A stretch of 64,000 bases of DNA from Jaminaea rosea. Its lineage: Eukaryota > Basidiomycota > Exobasidiomycetes > Microstromatales. The DNA is taken from NCBI RefSeq assembly GCF_003144245.1, contig NW_020289992.1:186001-250000 (forward strand), written 5' to 3'. Positions 1-10,918 of the stretch are shown here, one piece after another (position 1 is the first letter of the stretch; each line of letters starts with the position of its first letter). The notes under the pieces are model-generated. The model was given only the letters and a program-made list of their open reading frames with translations. It did not search any database and was not told the origin of the DNA. The position numbers and the translations under genes are program-made.

Positions 1-283
1 GTGCAGCGATGCTCGCAGATTGCTCGCAGCCTTGCCCCACCTCCCGCCTTGCTCGCTCGCGTGGCTATCCGGGACATCTCGGACCGGACCGAGCTCTTGA
101 TCGTCGTCTCGTCTCGTCATTGGCCCAAGAGTCGCTGCTGCCTCTCGGCTGGCGAGGGAAGTTGAATTGGGGCGGCGACTGACTGGCCGAGCGAGTCGAG
201 TCGTGACCTTCTCACGCAGCGCAACGGCCAACTCCCATCTTGCTCTCTTTCTCCACCACCCTCATCCCTTCATCTCATCAGTC

Positions 284-1612
284 ATGTTCGCAGCTCGCAA
301 CGCCCTCCGCGCTGGCCTTCGCCAGGCTCAGCAGCCTCGCATGTTCTCGACTTCGGCCGTCAACAACAAGAATGTTGCCGTCCTTGGTGCTTCGGGTGGA
401 ATTGGCCAACCTGTGAGTATCCGACTATGAAGCCTGACTATATGCTACTTCTCTCTCCACCTCAAAGCTCCCGGCTGACCACCTCCTTTCTCGCCTGTGT
501 CCTCACGCAGCTCTCCCTCCTCCTGAAGAACGACCCCCTCGTTACTCAGCTCCGCCTCTTCGACGTCCGCCTCGCCCCCGGTGTTGCGGCAGACATTGGC
601 CACATCAACACCCCCGCAGTCACCACCGGCTACTCGCCCGATGGAGCTGAGGGTGGGCTCGAGAAGTGCCTCGAGGGAGCTGAGGTTATTGTCATCCCTG
701 CCGGTGTGCCGAGGAAGCCCGGAATGACCCGTGACGACCTCTTCAACGTGAGTGCCACGAGTGAGAGAGTGTAGCGATCTGAGCTCTGCTGCGCAGGCTG
801 AGCAAGCAGGGAGAGCTGAGACTGACATCGCGCTTCGCCTCCGCTCGCAGACCAACGCCTCCATCGTCCGTGACCTTGCCAAGGCTGCGGCCAAGGTCGC
901 CCCCAAGGCGCACATGCTCATCATCTCGAACCCGGTCAACTCGACTGTCCCCATCGTCCGTGAGGTCTTCAAGAAGGCCGGTGTCTACGATGCCAAGAAG
1001 TGAGTGCGCCTCGTAACGAGAAGCTGCTGCCCCCCTCATAGCGCTGACCATGTCACATCTCGCGCTGCCCCTGCCAGGCTCTTCGGTGTCACCACCCTCG
1101 ACGTCACCCGCGCTTCCACCTTCCTCTCCGGCATCTCCGGTGCTGCTCCCTCGGAGACGATCGTCCCCGTCGTCGGTGGCCACTCTGGCGTGACCATCGT
1201 CCCTCTCCTCTCTCAGGCTGCCCAGTCTTCGTCCGTCAAGGCTGGCGAGCAGTACGAGAAGCTCGTCCACCGCATCCAATTCGGCGGTGACGAGGTCGTC
1301 AAGGCCAAGGACGGTGCCGGCTCCGCTACCCTCTCCATGGCTTACGCCGCCGCCGTCTTCACCAACTCGCTGCTCCGCGCCCTTAAGGGCGAGAAGGGCA
1401 TCAAGGAGTGCGCGTACGTCGACTCGCCCCTCTACAAGGACCAGGGCGTCGACTTCTTCGCCTCGGCCGTCGAGCTTGGCCCTGAGGGTGTCAAGGAGAT
1501 CAACCCTATTGGCAACATCAGCAAGGAAGAGGAGAAGCTCCTCGAGGCTGCCGTTCCTGAGCTGGCCAAGAATGTGCAGAAGGGCATCAAGTGGGTTGGT
1601 GAGAACCCTTAA
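284..1612 (+). CDS. MDH1: Mitochondrial malate dehydrogenase
   Basis: NAD-dependent malate dehydrogenase that interconverts malate and oxaloacetate in the mitochondrial matrix (TCA cycle). Four exons (284-412, 511-747, 851-999, 1078-1612) give 349 residues, a normal length for the family. The first ~25 residues are rich in Arg/Ala/Ser and lack acids, as in a matrix targeting peptide. The dinucleotide-binding loop [13 protein letters not shown] follows at residues 31-43, then the [12 protein letters not shown] substrate loop, LDVTRAS and the catalytic histidine in [10 protein letters not shown]. All introns have GTGAGT donors. The ATG at 284 is chosen because it starts the targeting peptide; the frame is also open upstream but has no nearer ATG. 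Identification is very secure; the mitochondrial rather than peroxisomal form is inferred from the N-terminus. Confidence 0.96.
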
Positions 1613-2186
1613 AAGCGGGTGGGGGAGAAGAAGGTGTGGAAACATATCAGTAGACGCCCGATGAGGAGCCGTTGCGTGGGAGGGAGAGGAGACGATGACA
1701 CTTGGGAGTCGTAGTCCTCTTCTGCCCACTCCTCGTTTTTAATTCAATATCGTCCCCTGTTTCAGGTGCAACACAACGACAACGATGCAGCGAGCGTGAT
1801 GTAGCAAGACGATCCTCGGTGTGAGCGCACAATGGCGGCGTGAGTACGAGCACGAAACAAAGTGAGAGAAGGGTAGCCGTGAGGTCGACGGCAAAAAGGG
1901 ACGATGATCGCGGGCGCCTTCGTAGAGCTCGTCAATCATGCACGAGTACCCACAACTGTAGGAGCTGCCTTCACGCCTGCTCTCACCCGTCACGCTCCAC
2001 AGCAGCAATCAGTATCACTCAGCCTCGTTCGGTCCCTTTCCATCTTCAGTGAATGGGCGTCATATTGACTCTCTGAGACGACGATCGCAGTCGTGCGATG
2101 GTCTCTCATGTGATGGTGTGATGGTGCGAATGGTACAAAAAGAGGGAGAACAACTGAACAGCACGCCTGGGTTGGCGGCGCCGCAC
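1613..2186. other. Intergenic, convergent 3' regions of MDH1 and eL36
   Basis: This stretch lies between the MDH1 stop and the eL36 stop and should hold both 3' UTRs. Only short, low-quality reading frames are present. I see no RNA gene or repeat. Confidence 0.6.
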
Positions 2187-3106
2187 TTAGTGACCAGTAC
2201 GCCTCTGCTCAGCGACGACGTTGGTGAGGTACTCCATCTTGCCCTTGGCGCGACGCAACGTGCCCAGGCGGGCCTTGAGGAACTTGCGGCCCTTCTTGTC
2301 CTGTGAAGAGGGGAGGGGTGGGGCGGTGTGAGTGATATTGTTCGTCAAAGTACGTGTGAGACGAGTCGAAGGATGAGTTTGGCGAGAAACGCAAGCCAGA
2401 GGAAGCCATTGCCGTATGAGGCCCAGCCATCCCGCAGGCAGGGATGGAAGAGGTTCTGCGATCGTCCTCGAGTCCACCCTGCATCTATGACTGTAGCATC
2501 CAGTCTCGCTGACAGTGACGGCAAGAGCAGATCACCGTGTGCATTGCCCCAGACTGCCATGGCCTGCTGAGCATGGCAGAGTCTGCCCGTGCGAGCCCCT
2601 TCATCTCGCTCTGACATCGCACTGCCAGCCTATCCGCATCCCCGTCTGTATGCTGCGACGACCAGCGCCTATTCTTTCCGATCTTCATCCTGCCCTCCTT
2701 CAATCATTGCTCATACCCAGCACTGCCTTCGCTCCGGACGTTCGCACTGCTACACTGCTCTGCCATCGCTGAAACTAACCTTGGAGTTCCTGATCAGCTC
2801 GAGAGCACGACGCTCGTAAGGGGCGAAGCCGGCGACCTCACGGACGACGGACTTGACGAGAGTGTTCCTCTGGCTGGAACGGCCCTTCCTTCGCGAGGGA
2901 CGCTCAGCGACGTTGCGCTGCTCGGTCTGGTGTCCGCGCTTGATACCGAGGGCGAGGCCTGTGAGAGGGAGGGTGGTGGCAGGATAGGACGAGAGAGGTC
3001 AGAGACTAGGACTAGGAGCGAAGCAGTTTGTGCGCCGCCACGCACCGTTACGGTTGACGCCGGTGATCGAGCGCCTGTGGTCGGGGTTGCTGGACTTTGT
3101 CGACAT
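2187..3106 (-). CDS. RPL36: 60S ribosomal protein eL36
   Basis: Large-subunit ribosomal protein eL36, 117 residues from three exons (3046-3106, 2780-2958, 2187-2300). The family core is plain: a basic N-terminus, KRGHQT, then [17 protein letters not shown] and a basic [10 protein letters not shown] segment. It is about ten residues longer than the human protein. The intron at 2301-2779 is 479 nt, far longer than the window's usual introns, and carries a strong inverted repeat (separate entry). The gene is head to head with eL8, 394 bp apart. Donors and acceptors are canonical and the three exon lengths sum to a multiple of three. Confidence 0.95.
2546..2589 (-). repeat. Inverted repeat (hairpin) inside the long eL36 intron
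   Basis: In the transcribed orientation, CAGAC-(UC)-UGCCAUG pairs with CAUGGCAGUCUG. This gives 12 base pairs with a two-nucleotide bulge and a loop of about 10 nt. It sits in the unusually long second intron of eL36. Ribosomal protein introns often host snoRNAs, but I found no convincing C/D box pair, so only the hairpin is claimed. Confidence 0.55.
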
Positions 3107-3500
3107 GGTTGATGAGGAGGGAAGACGGGGGGGATGGAGTGGTAACAACGAAGGACGTCCGATGTTCGACTGTCGACTAGGCGGCGGGCGGGTCGAGCGT
3201 GGCCTTGGAATTCTAGCTCTGGCTCTGGCTCTGGCTCTGGCTGTCCCGCCCGCCCCGTCGTTCGTCGCTGCCGTCGTCGAGTCGAGTTGCGTTCGGCCGA
3301 GGTCATTTTGCTGCGCGCACTCGCTCCCTCGCTCACTCACTTGACCCGCGACTGGCTGCGAGGCCCACAGACAGAATTCGTGAGGCGGGCGGGCGGGCGG
3401 GGGCGATGCGAGAGAGGACTTTGACTCGATTGACCTCTCTCTCTCTCCCTTACGCTTTCGTCACCAACTCACCCTCCCTCATCCTCAACGCCTCATCAAC
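3107..3500. promoter_or_regulatory. Shared divergent promoter of eL36 and eL8
   Basis: The 394 bp between the two start codons must hold both promoters. It contains a (GCTCTG)n hexanucleotide run at about 3215-3242, a G-rich block near 3384-3402 and a pyrimidine-rich stretch just upstream of the eL8 ATG, typical of basidiomycete ribosomal protein genes. No specific factor site is claimed. Confidence 0.6.
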
Positions 3501-4702
3501 ATGGTTAGTTGAACTTCAACGACATACGGCGACGCTATGGCGACGTCGACACCATCCTCTCCTATCAACCCACCTCACTCTGCTCTGTTATCTCGTGCTC
3601 GCACGATGGCAGGCTGAGCAAGTCGAGCGAGCTTTGGCCAACTGGTTGCCGCTCGCACATCCCCGTCGAGGACGTCGAGCTGCATCTGCTGCACTCGCTC
3701 TGATGACACGGACGATGACCAATGGGGAGCTCTCGTTGCGATTCTCTCACTGCCCAGCAGTTGACGTCCTTCGATCTCGTTTAGGGCTCCGAGGCTTGTG
3801 TCGTCGTCGTCTCTACGTCGTCGTCCGCTCTCGTCCCAATGACCCACCGTGCTGACATAGCCATTCTCCTTTCTCCCCTCCCTTCTTCTGCACAGCCCAA
3901 GGCCACCACCACCAAGAAGGCAGCCCCCGCCCCTTACTCTAAGGGTGGCAAGAACGCCGCTAAGGCTCCCAAGGACGCCCGCTTCGAGAAGCGCTCGCGC
4001 AACTTCGGCATTGGCCAGGACATCCAGCCCCCTCGTGACCTGACTCGCTTCGTCAAGTGGCCCGAATACGTCCGCCTCCAGCGCCAGAAGGTCATCCTCA
4101 ACCAGCGCCTCAAGGTCCCGCCTGCTATCGCCCAGTTCTCCCACACCGTCGACAAGAACACTGCCACCAACCTGTTCAAGCTCCTCAACAAGTACAGGCC
4201 CGAGTCCCGCCAGGAGAAGAAGGCACGTCTCGACGCTGCCGCCAAGGAGGTCGCCGACGGCAAGAAGGCCGACGCCAAGGCTGGCCCCAAGCCCATCCAC
4301 GCCAAGTACGGTCTCAACCACGTCACTGCCCTCATCGAGGCCAAGAAGGCAAAGTTCGTTGCCATCGCCGACGACGTTGACCCGATTGAGCTCGTCGTCT
4401 TCCTCCCCGCTCTCTGCACCAAGATGGGCGTCCCCTACGTCATCGTCAAGGGCGGCAAGTCCCGCATGGGCACCGTCGCCCACAAGAAGACGTGCGCCGT
4501 CATGGCCATCACCGAGGTCAAGTCCGAGGACGAGCGCGACCTCGCTGCCCTCGTCTCGAGCGCAAAGGCAAACTACCTCGACAAGGCTTCCGAGCTCAGG
4601 AGGTCGTGGGGTGGAGGTGTCCGCGGTGGCAAGTCGACTGTCAAGATGGAGAAGAAGGCAAAGCAGGCCGGTACCACCGTCGCTGCTATCACCGCTCAGT
4701 AA
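3501..4702 (+). CDS. RPL8: 60S ribosomal protein eL8 (L7a/L8)
   Basis: Large-subunit ribosomal protein eL8, 269 residues. The coding part of exon 1 is only the ATG (3501-3503), followed directly by a GTTAGT donor. The 392-nt intron ends with CACAG at 3895 and exon 2 (3896-4702) carries the rest. Family landmarks are [22 protein letters not shown], the L7Ae-type core with [20 protein letters not shown], and a basic tail. No ATG could start the exon-2 frame at a sensible place, which supports the split. Divergent partner is eL36. Confidence 0.95.
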
Positions 4703-4918
4703 GCGCAGCGCGTTTAGCGACTTCTCTCTGCTTCTTTGTATCACCACAGTCGGCGAGAGAGAGCGTAACCCGCTCCTCTTCCACACCGTCAATGACACGC
4801 ATCCATTTTCACGTCATTCGCTGCCGCTGCTGCTGCTGCTCGAGTCTGATACCATTCGTTGCGACGTCATGCAAACTAGATGATCGCCCTTCAGTCCTGA
4901 ATCTCCCTCACGATCCGT

Positions 4919-6487
4919 TCATGCCCCATCTTGACCCTCTTCCCCCTGCCCCTCCGCACCATCCCCATCCCCGGCCGTCCCCTCCAGAAGCGAAAACTGC
5001 TTCAACAACTCCCCCTCCCCTCCCTTCTCCAGATCAATCCCATAGACATAGAAGTAACCCTCGCTCGTAGCCACGAACACCTGTGGACTTGTCCCGCTCA
5101 CCGCCACTACCGAGCTAGCACCCGGGGTGGGAAGGCGGAGAGATGCAAAGTCTCGTTGTGGTGTCCAGAGGGAGGAGAGGGATGAAGGTAGGTAGGCGCT
5201 CGTTGAGCTGCTAGTGGACGAGGCGAGGCGAGAGGCAAGAGCAGAGGTGCGTCGTGTGAGGGAGCCACGGAATCCTCCGCCTCCCGCAGAGGACTTGGAC
5301 GATGGTGGAGCCGTTGCACCTGCTTGGCTACCATTCTCGCTACTCCCATCCTCACTCCCCAAACTGGGCGAATCGAGCGTACCCGCCCCTCCAAAGCCAC
5401 CTCCTGGCGATTTTGCTCCTCCTCCTCCTGCCTTTGCCCCTGCACCTGCCAGCTTGAAAATATGCACCGTCTCCGTATCACTGCTGACGCAGAGGAGACT
5501 GCTGACCGCGTTGAATTGCATACTGTAGATCCTAGCCGGGTAGGCGCCGCGCCTATACTGGCCTACAAGCTGGGCACCGGGAACGGAGAAGACGCGCAGG
5601 ACGGTCCCCTTATCCGAGGCTGTGGCTAGCAAGGTGCCCGTGGAATTGAGGGAGAGATGCGCGATGGGCGACTTGTGGGCTTGGATTATGTTGGAGACTT
5701 GGAGGTGGAGGAGATCGAAGATTAGGACATCGCCCGGTGTTGATGAGCCGGAGCTGGACGATGAGGCCCCTTTTGATCCCGCACCGTTCCCTCCTTCCCC
5801 ACCGCTGCCTCCCGCAAACGGCGACGTAGGGCTAGGCACTGGGCTTGGGTAGGCCAGGAAGCACGGGTCGCTCGAGGGTGAAAGGGCGCAGATTGCGTTG
5901 GGATTTGGGCTCGTCTCGATGGTGTGGAGGAGCTTCATGTTGCTGATGTCGTAGATGTAGATCTCGTCCTCCAGGACCACGACTAGCCTGCGACGGTTGA
6001 GTTTGACGGCGAGGATCGTCGTGGGGAAGAGAAGCTCGCAGATTGTTGATTGGCGCTGCGCAGCAGGAGGGCGAGGAGCGAAGTGAGTATTTAGAAGGGC
6101 GCAGGGGAGAGTACGGCGCTGCGCAAACTCACCTTGGTGTTGACGATCTGCAGTCGTCGCGGCGAGGCGCTGGGTCCAGAATCTGCCGTACCTACGATGG
6201 CGACGAGAGAGGTACAGAAGAGCATCTCTACGATGGAGACTGGGCCGACATCTGTGAAACGAGGGGGCGAGAGAGTCAGCATACAGGCACGCCTCATGGT
6301 CTCCTGAGCCTCGTCTCTCGCCGCGATACGCACTCTTCGAGTACACCTTGCCAAACGGCTCGCAATTGGTGATCGAGTATCCCGTCCTCGTCCCTACTGC
6401 TACACAGCTAGCATCCTGATTGAAGTTGACCGACAGCAAGTCACTCGAGGCCTTGTGGGCATTGGTCCCTCCAAGAAGGCGTGACAT
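4919..6487 (-). CDS. ATG18: PROPPIN autophagy protein Atg18
   Basis: WD-repeat phosphoinositide-binding protein of the Atg18/PROPPIN family, which acts with Atg2 on autophagic and vacuolar membranes. Three exons (6334-6487, 6133-6251, 4919-6055) give 469 residues. Landmarks: an N-terminal blade with [17 protein letters not shown]...[44 protein letters not shown], and YRRG in the place of the lipid-binding FRRG motif, followed by ARIYSMQF. Two Gly/Ser-rich insertions widen the family loops: one before the DVLIFDL blade, and a larger one of over 100 residues after VHIFKL, where the membrane-inserting 6CD loop lies. The Phe-to-Tyr change in FRRG keeps both arginines, so lipid binding should survive. 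Hsv2 is the alternative paralogue; the YPSP and FRRG-like context favours Atg18. Confidence 0.9.
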   Translation of the reverse strand: MSRLLGGTNAHKASSDLLSVNFNQDASCVAVGTRTGYSITNCEPFGKVYSKSAYRGERRGSGDHEACLYADSLAPSFHRCRPSLHRRDALLYLSRRHRRYGRFWTQRLAATTADRQHQGEFAQRRTLPCALLNTHFAPRPPAAQRQSTICELLFPTTILAVKLNRRRLVVVLEDEIYIYDISNMKLLHTIETSPNPNAICALSPSSDPCFLAYPSPVPSPTSPFAGGSGGEGGNGAGSKGASSSSSGSSTPGDVLIFDLLHLQVSNIIQAHKSPIAHLSLNSTGTLLATASDKGTVLRVFSVPGAQLVGQYRRGAYPARIYSMQFNAVSSLLCVSSDTETVHIFKLAGAGAKAGGGGAKSPGGGFGGAGTLDSPSLGSEDGSSENGSQAGATAPPSSKSSAGGGGFRGSLTRRTSALASRLASSTSSSTSAYLPSSLSSLWTPQRDFASLRLPTPGASSVVAVSGTSPQVFVATSEGYFYVYGIDLEKGGEGELLKQFSLLEGTAGDGDGAEGQGEEGQDGA

Positions 6488-7061
6488 CGTGGTCGTGACC
6501 GCCCTCGACTTATCTCTATTTTAGCTCTGTCTGGCTCGCTATCAGAATCGTCGCCGACTGCCAGCACGAAAAGCGGCCTGCGTAGCCGCTGCGATCCTGT
6601 GATCTCTACGGTTGATGCCGGAGGAGACGAGGGCGATTGCAGCGCACGAGGCGAGGAAGGCGATGAAACGGAAGAAGGCTTTGCGGGAAAGGGCTCGCTC
6701 TTCGAGGGGCGTGCGAGAGGAAGAGAAGATGCGACGGAGGTTCGGGAGGGCCATGCAGCACCAAGGGCTGCGATGGTACTTGGTAACGAGGGCGAAGGGG
6801 AGATGCGGTGGAGTGGATGCGGAGTCAAGTGTTGGACGGGCCACGCAGCGAGGCGAGGTGCGAGGGATGGGCCCGGGCATCAGCCACGTGGAGAGCGGGA
6901 GTGTGAACCGTGCACCAACGCCGAGCTTTGCGGGGAAGCAAGCCGCCGAAGGCGGCGAATGGCGGCAAAGACGTGGGGGAGTCAGTCGTCGCCGACCTCT
7001 TTGACTTCCTTACCTTCCAGCCACGCACTCCTGCTCACCCCACCATCCCTTCTTCGCCAAC
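6488..7061. other. Intergenic between ATG18 and the isochorismatase-like gene
   Basis: Divergent promoter space of 574 bp. It is GC-rich and open in several frames on both strands; only the small minus-strand frame listed separately looks remotely protein-like. Confidence 0.5.
6542..6754 (-). CDS. Possible small single-pass membrane protein (uncertain)
   Basis: A 70-codon frame starting with MALPNLRR. A basic N-terminus with SSSRTPLEER is followed by one hydrophobic stretch (FFRFIAFLASCAAIALVSSGI) and a basic tail, like small mitochondrial inner-membrane proteins. I do not recognise it. A longer in-frame start exists at 6880. Both strands are open here, so it may be chance in a GC-rich promoter. 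Confidence 0.25.
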   Translation of the reverse strand: MALPNLRRIFSSSRTPLEERALSRKAFFRFIAFLASCAAIALVSSGINRRDHRIAAATQAAFRAGSRRRF

Positions 7062-7694
7062 ATGCCCCCTTCCAGCATCACCCGCCTCCACCCCACCCGC
7101 ACAGCGCTCTTCCTCTGCGATGTTCAGTCTCGCTTCGCCTCGGCCATTCACCAATGGCCCTCCGTCGTAGCCACATCGGCCAAGATGCTCAAAGCGGCCT
7201 CTATCCTCTCCTTGCCCGTCTACGCAACCGAACAGGCCCCGAAAGCGCTCGGCAATACCGTCAGCCCCCTCTCTGAGCTGCTGGGTGCCCTTCCAGCTCC
7301 AAGCACCAAGACGGCCTTGCCCAAGACGCGATTCAGCATGGTCCTGCCGGAGGAGACGGACAAGTGGATGAAGGAGGCCGGCAACCCAAGCAATGTCATC
7401 ATCGTCGGTATTGAGTCGCATGTCTGTGTTCTCCAGACTACCTTGGACCTTCTCGAGCGCGGCATCGCGGTGCACGTATTGGCCGACGGCGTCAGCAGCT
7501 GTAATGCGGGAGAGAGGAGGGTGGCGCTCGAACGTATGCGACAGGCGGGCGCAATCATTACTACGTCCGAGTCTGTTTTGTTCCAACTCATCGAGGACGC
7601 ATCTCATCCCAACTTCAAGGCTATCAGCGGGCTCATCAAGGAGGAGAAGGAGCCGACCAAGACGGCTGTGCGAGACTTGGCGGAGCACCTCTAA
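7062..7694 (+). CDS. Isochorismatase-family cysteine hydrolase (ISOC1-like)
   Basis: Intronless 210-residue protein of the isochorismatase-like (cysteine hydrolase) fold. Asp20 in the first strand (FLCDVQSRF), a central basic region, and Cys122 in GIESHVCVLQTTLDLLERG fit the Asp-Lys-Cys catalytic triad of the family. The segment VLADGVSSCNAGERRVALERMRQAGA after it is typical of the small eukaryotic ISOC1/ISOC2 branch, whose substrates are poorly known, rather than true isochorismatase or nicotinamidase. It converges with CUL1, 222 bp away. No targeting peptide is evident. Confidence 0.85.
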   Translation: MPPSSITRLHPTRTALFLCDVQSRFASAIHQWPSVVATSAKMLKAASILSLPVYATEQAPKALGNTVSPLSELLGALPAPSTKTALPKTRFSMVLPEETDKWMKEAGNPSNVIIVGIESHVCVLQTTLDLLERGIAVHVLADGVSSCNAGERRVALERMRQAGAIITTSESVLFQLIEDASHPNFKAISGLIKEEKEPTKTAVRDLAEHL

Positions 7695-7916
7695 TGCGAG
7701 AAAGACGGGATTCATGCGAGGATGTGGGAGGTCAAACCGGAAGGAAACGAGAGTAGGAGGAAGCGGAAGGCATCAGGCATCAAGACAAACTCATTAGCGT
7801 GCGTGCCGGTTGTATCACGACGAATGGAATTCGCGACGCAAGGCTGCGAGGTGTGCGTGTCTCTCTGCGCCTCTGCTGTGCGCTGCATTCTCGTCTGGAC
7901 CTCCTCGGAGCCCCCT

Positions 7917-10900
7917 CTACGCCAGATATTGCAGCGTGTCCCTACTCCCTTCCTGTCTCTCAAGATACTCCTTCTCGATCAAACTCTCGATTGCCCTCTT
8001 CACCGCAGGGACATCAGGCTGGAACCTGCTTCCCACCTGACTCACAACCTCCTGCACCAGCTGCGCATGCTTGAGCGTCTTGCGCGCCTTCATGATTCTC
8101 ACCACTGTGGCCTGGAGGAGCAAGCGGCGATCCTCGTCCACCGTCTTGAGGACGTCAACCGTCTCTGCTTTCGTCTCGGAGCGCATGGGGATGTTGAGAT
8201 TCATGCGAAGCTTCTTGAACTTGGCGGCCATGTTGAGGGAGTACGACGTTGACGCGCCAGCTGAAGAGGACGACCCCTCACCATTCGCCCCTCCGCTTGC
8301 CTTCTCGAGGAGCACCTTCGACTTGATCAAGGCCCCTAATGCTCCCTTGAGGGCCTGCTCGTTCAGACCCGTCGAGTCGTACAGCTCCTTCATCGTCAAG
8401 GTGTCGTTGCTGTTGTACTGTAGGAGGACGGCGGCCTGGTACGCCGAAGTGGTGAAGATGTGCTTGTGCCCCAGGTAGCTGGTGGAGAGATCTGTCTTGC
8501 CTAACTGCCAGAGCCAGGTGAGCTTACGTCCAGAGTGCTTGGCGCCGTAGAAGCGCTCAAAGCGGGTGTACATTGGGAGGAGCTCGGTGGGGATGGAGAA
8601 GTCCGAGGTAGGTGCGGAGAGGGGCCAGAATCCATTGGCGAGGACGAGGGCGTAGAAGTCCATGAGTTCGGACTTGTCGTACTGCTGGTTCATTTGCTCC
8701 TTGAAGCTGTCGTTCAGCTCTTTGGAGAGACCCATGTCGGTGAACATGCGCTGGAGCTTGTTGGTGTACTCGAAGCCGCATCTGTGCGGGCGAAGAGTAG
8801 AAGCAAACGTCAATACGGTGCTCCTCGCCTCGTAGCTATCGCGCGCCATACGCACGTCTCCTTCAGCTTCGAAATCATGCTCGCCTCCGCATCATCCGAC
8901 GCGCTCGCAAAGTTGACCAGTCTCTTGGCGAGCATCTTGCTGTAGAACTTCTGGAAGACGTCCTTGTCCTCGATGTACTTGAATACGACCATGACCTGGT
9001 TGAGGTCTTCCTCGAGGCTCGCCTCCTCTGCGCTCTTGTTGGACTTCTTGAGTAGGCCATCCGTGTGCTTTGCGAGGAGCTCGGGGGATTTCGAGGTGGA
9101 ATCGCCGGTTGCTCTGCGAAAGCGCGCGCGAGAGGAGAGGGAAAATGTCAGCTCACACGCTGCGCGTCAGCTTTGGGGTCGAAACGCACTTGTTCTTGTT
9201 CATGAAGACGCGACAAGCCTTGTCGAGGGCAGCAAGAAAGCCCGCTTCCGATCTGAAAGCGCTGGTGATGACGCCGACAAACTTGGAGTGGACGCCAAGC
9301 AGCGCCGAGACGTATGCGGCAGGCTCCATAGCATCGACGTTACTCCCCGCTTCGCGCTCCACCGCTGCTGCTCCCTTGCGCTTGACATGCTCCTCGAAGC
9401 CGCGGCGGAGTGGCTCGAGACCGTCGGGTATGCGCGAAAGGAGGGTGTACATGCGATAGAGGTCTGTTGGTGGCGGCGAGGAGGTCGGCGGTCAGCGATT
9501 GGGAGCCGCCATGCTGCACCTCGGAGACCAGAGGACTCACCGTCACCCTTGTCCGCCTCCAACAACTTGTCAAATTCGTCCCACAGGAGCTGCGCATGCG
9601 CACCGATCAGTGCATTCTCGCACTTCTTAATCAACCTGGCCCTCGTAGCAGGGTGGAGGTACATCTCCACGCGGTCCTCCTCCTCCTTCAGCCGTGTCTC
9701 CGCCTTCCTCATGTAGTCAGTCACTGAGTTGGCCGCGACGAAAGCAGCGCTCTCTGTGCGGTAGTAGAGTTCCGTGGCTGAGATGAAGGCAGACTCGAAT
9801 TCAGCCTTGTAGAGGTCGATGTTGGATCTGCGTGCGCAGGGGCGAGGCAGGCGGGGTCAGAGGTGGCGCAGGAGCGAGCTGAGGAGCATGACTGGACTCA
9901 CTGGACAGAGTCGTTCTCGTCCAGGCCGAGGGAGACTGAGCGAGAGAGGTACACAGGAGGTCAGCCTACGTCGCACGCCCAATTCGTACGCCGCCACGCC
10001 GCCTCACCGAAGCTGTCAATGACCTTCTTAACCAGCCCCGTATCAATCGTCTCTCCGTTCCTCTGACTCTGGATCTGCTTGAGTACCGCGTCTGTGATAC
10101 GATTCTTTGCCTGCGTCTGTCGGAACATATAGTCGCGCCATTGGACGAGGGCGAGCTGAGCGGGTGGCGTGCACCGAGTCAGTTGAGCATCGTTCAGGCT
10201 GCTGGTGATGAGGAAGCTCGCGGGAAGCTCACTGTGTAGACGGTGTAGACATTCTTCTTGCCCTCATCCTTCTCGCGCTTGACCCAATGGCGATTGAGGT
10301 AGACGAAGAGGCGATGGACGTAGTTTGCTCCTTGAGTGTATTGAGTCCACTCGCCTGCGTAGTAGCGGAGGAGCGTCTCGTCGGAGAGGTCCGTGGCTCC
10401 CTGAGCGAGGGTGTGGGGACGACAACATCAGCATCCGATTGAGGTGATGAGCTCGTCCTTCGCGTGCGCCCACCTTGCGCAGGTGCTCTGAATGCTGCCT
10501 GAAGTACTGCTTGATTCTCTCGTAGAGGTCTGCGCCCACCAGATTGGCGCCCATGCTCTTGTTGAAGCTTGCGCCGAGGGCCATCTTCCCTGAGCTGCTC
10601 ATCCTGCTTGACGTGCAGTAGTCGTATGCCTGTGAGCGAGGAGGGAGCCAATTGCGGTGAGTGGAATGCGCAGCAAGGCTGTGACGAATGAGGGCGGCGT
10701 ACATACAACGGTGTAGAGCTTCATGTAGCGCGGGTAGTCCATGCCTTGAGTCAGCCTGACACGAATTGAAGAGAAGAGTTAGCCTACACCTCATCATACT
10801 TCATGCTCTCCGCCACGCACTTGCTCATCATGACCTCGATCCCATCAAGGAGGAACCTCCAAGTGGCCTCGAGGTCATCGGGCGGAGGCAGATCCGATCC

Positions 10901-10918
10901 CTTGCCGACTGGAGGCAT
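7917..10918 (-). CDS. CUL1: Cullin-1, scaffold of SCF ubiquitin ligases
   Basis: Cullin-1/Cdc53, which bridges Skp1-F-box modules and the RING protein Rbx1. Ten exons (10821-10918, 10707-10755, 10474-10629, 10233-10400, 10008-10155, 9902-9935, 9541-9827, 9190-9463, 8856-9113, 7917-8781) sum to 778 residues, close to the 776 of human CUL1. Seen: [17 protein letters not shown] in the first cullin repeat, then [45 protein letters not shown], the Rbx1-binding winged-helix region, and the neddylation motif VVRIMKARK near residue 720. The serine-rich insert before the neddylation domain is a small local expansion. One exon (9902-9935) is only 34 nt. The second intron is read with a GTATGT donor, which keeps the conserved V-x-Y spacing. 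Confidence 0.95.

Noticed and set aside
743-1729. 328-codon minus-strand frame opposite MDH1
   Set aside because: It lies antisense to a secure gene and is open only because GC-rich codon bias removes stops on the other strand; composition is Leu/Asp/Arg-rich noise.
3575-4798. 407-codon minus-strand frame opposite eL8
   Set aside because: Same antisense shadow effect over a ribosomal protein exon.
6599-7276. 225-codon plus-strand frame upstream of the isochorismatase-like gene
   Set aside because: It overlaps the true start of that gene in another frame and has no domain or codon pattern.
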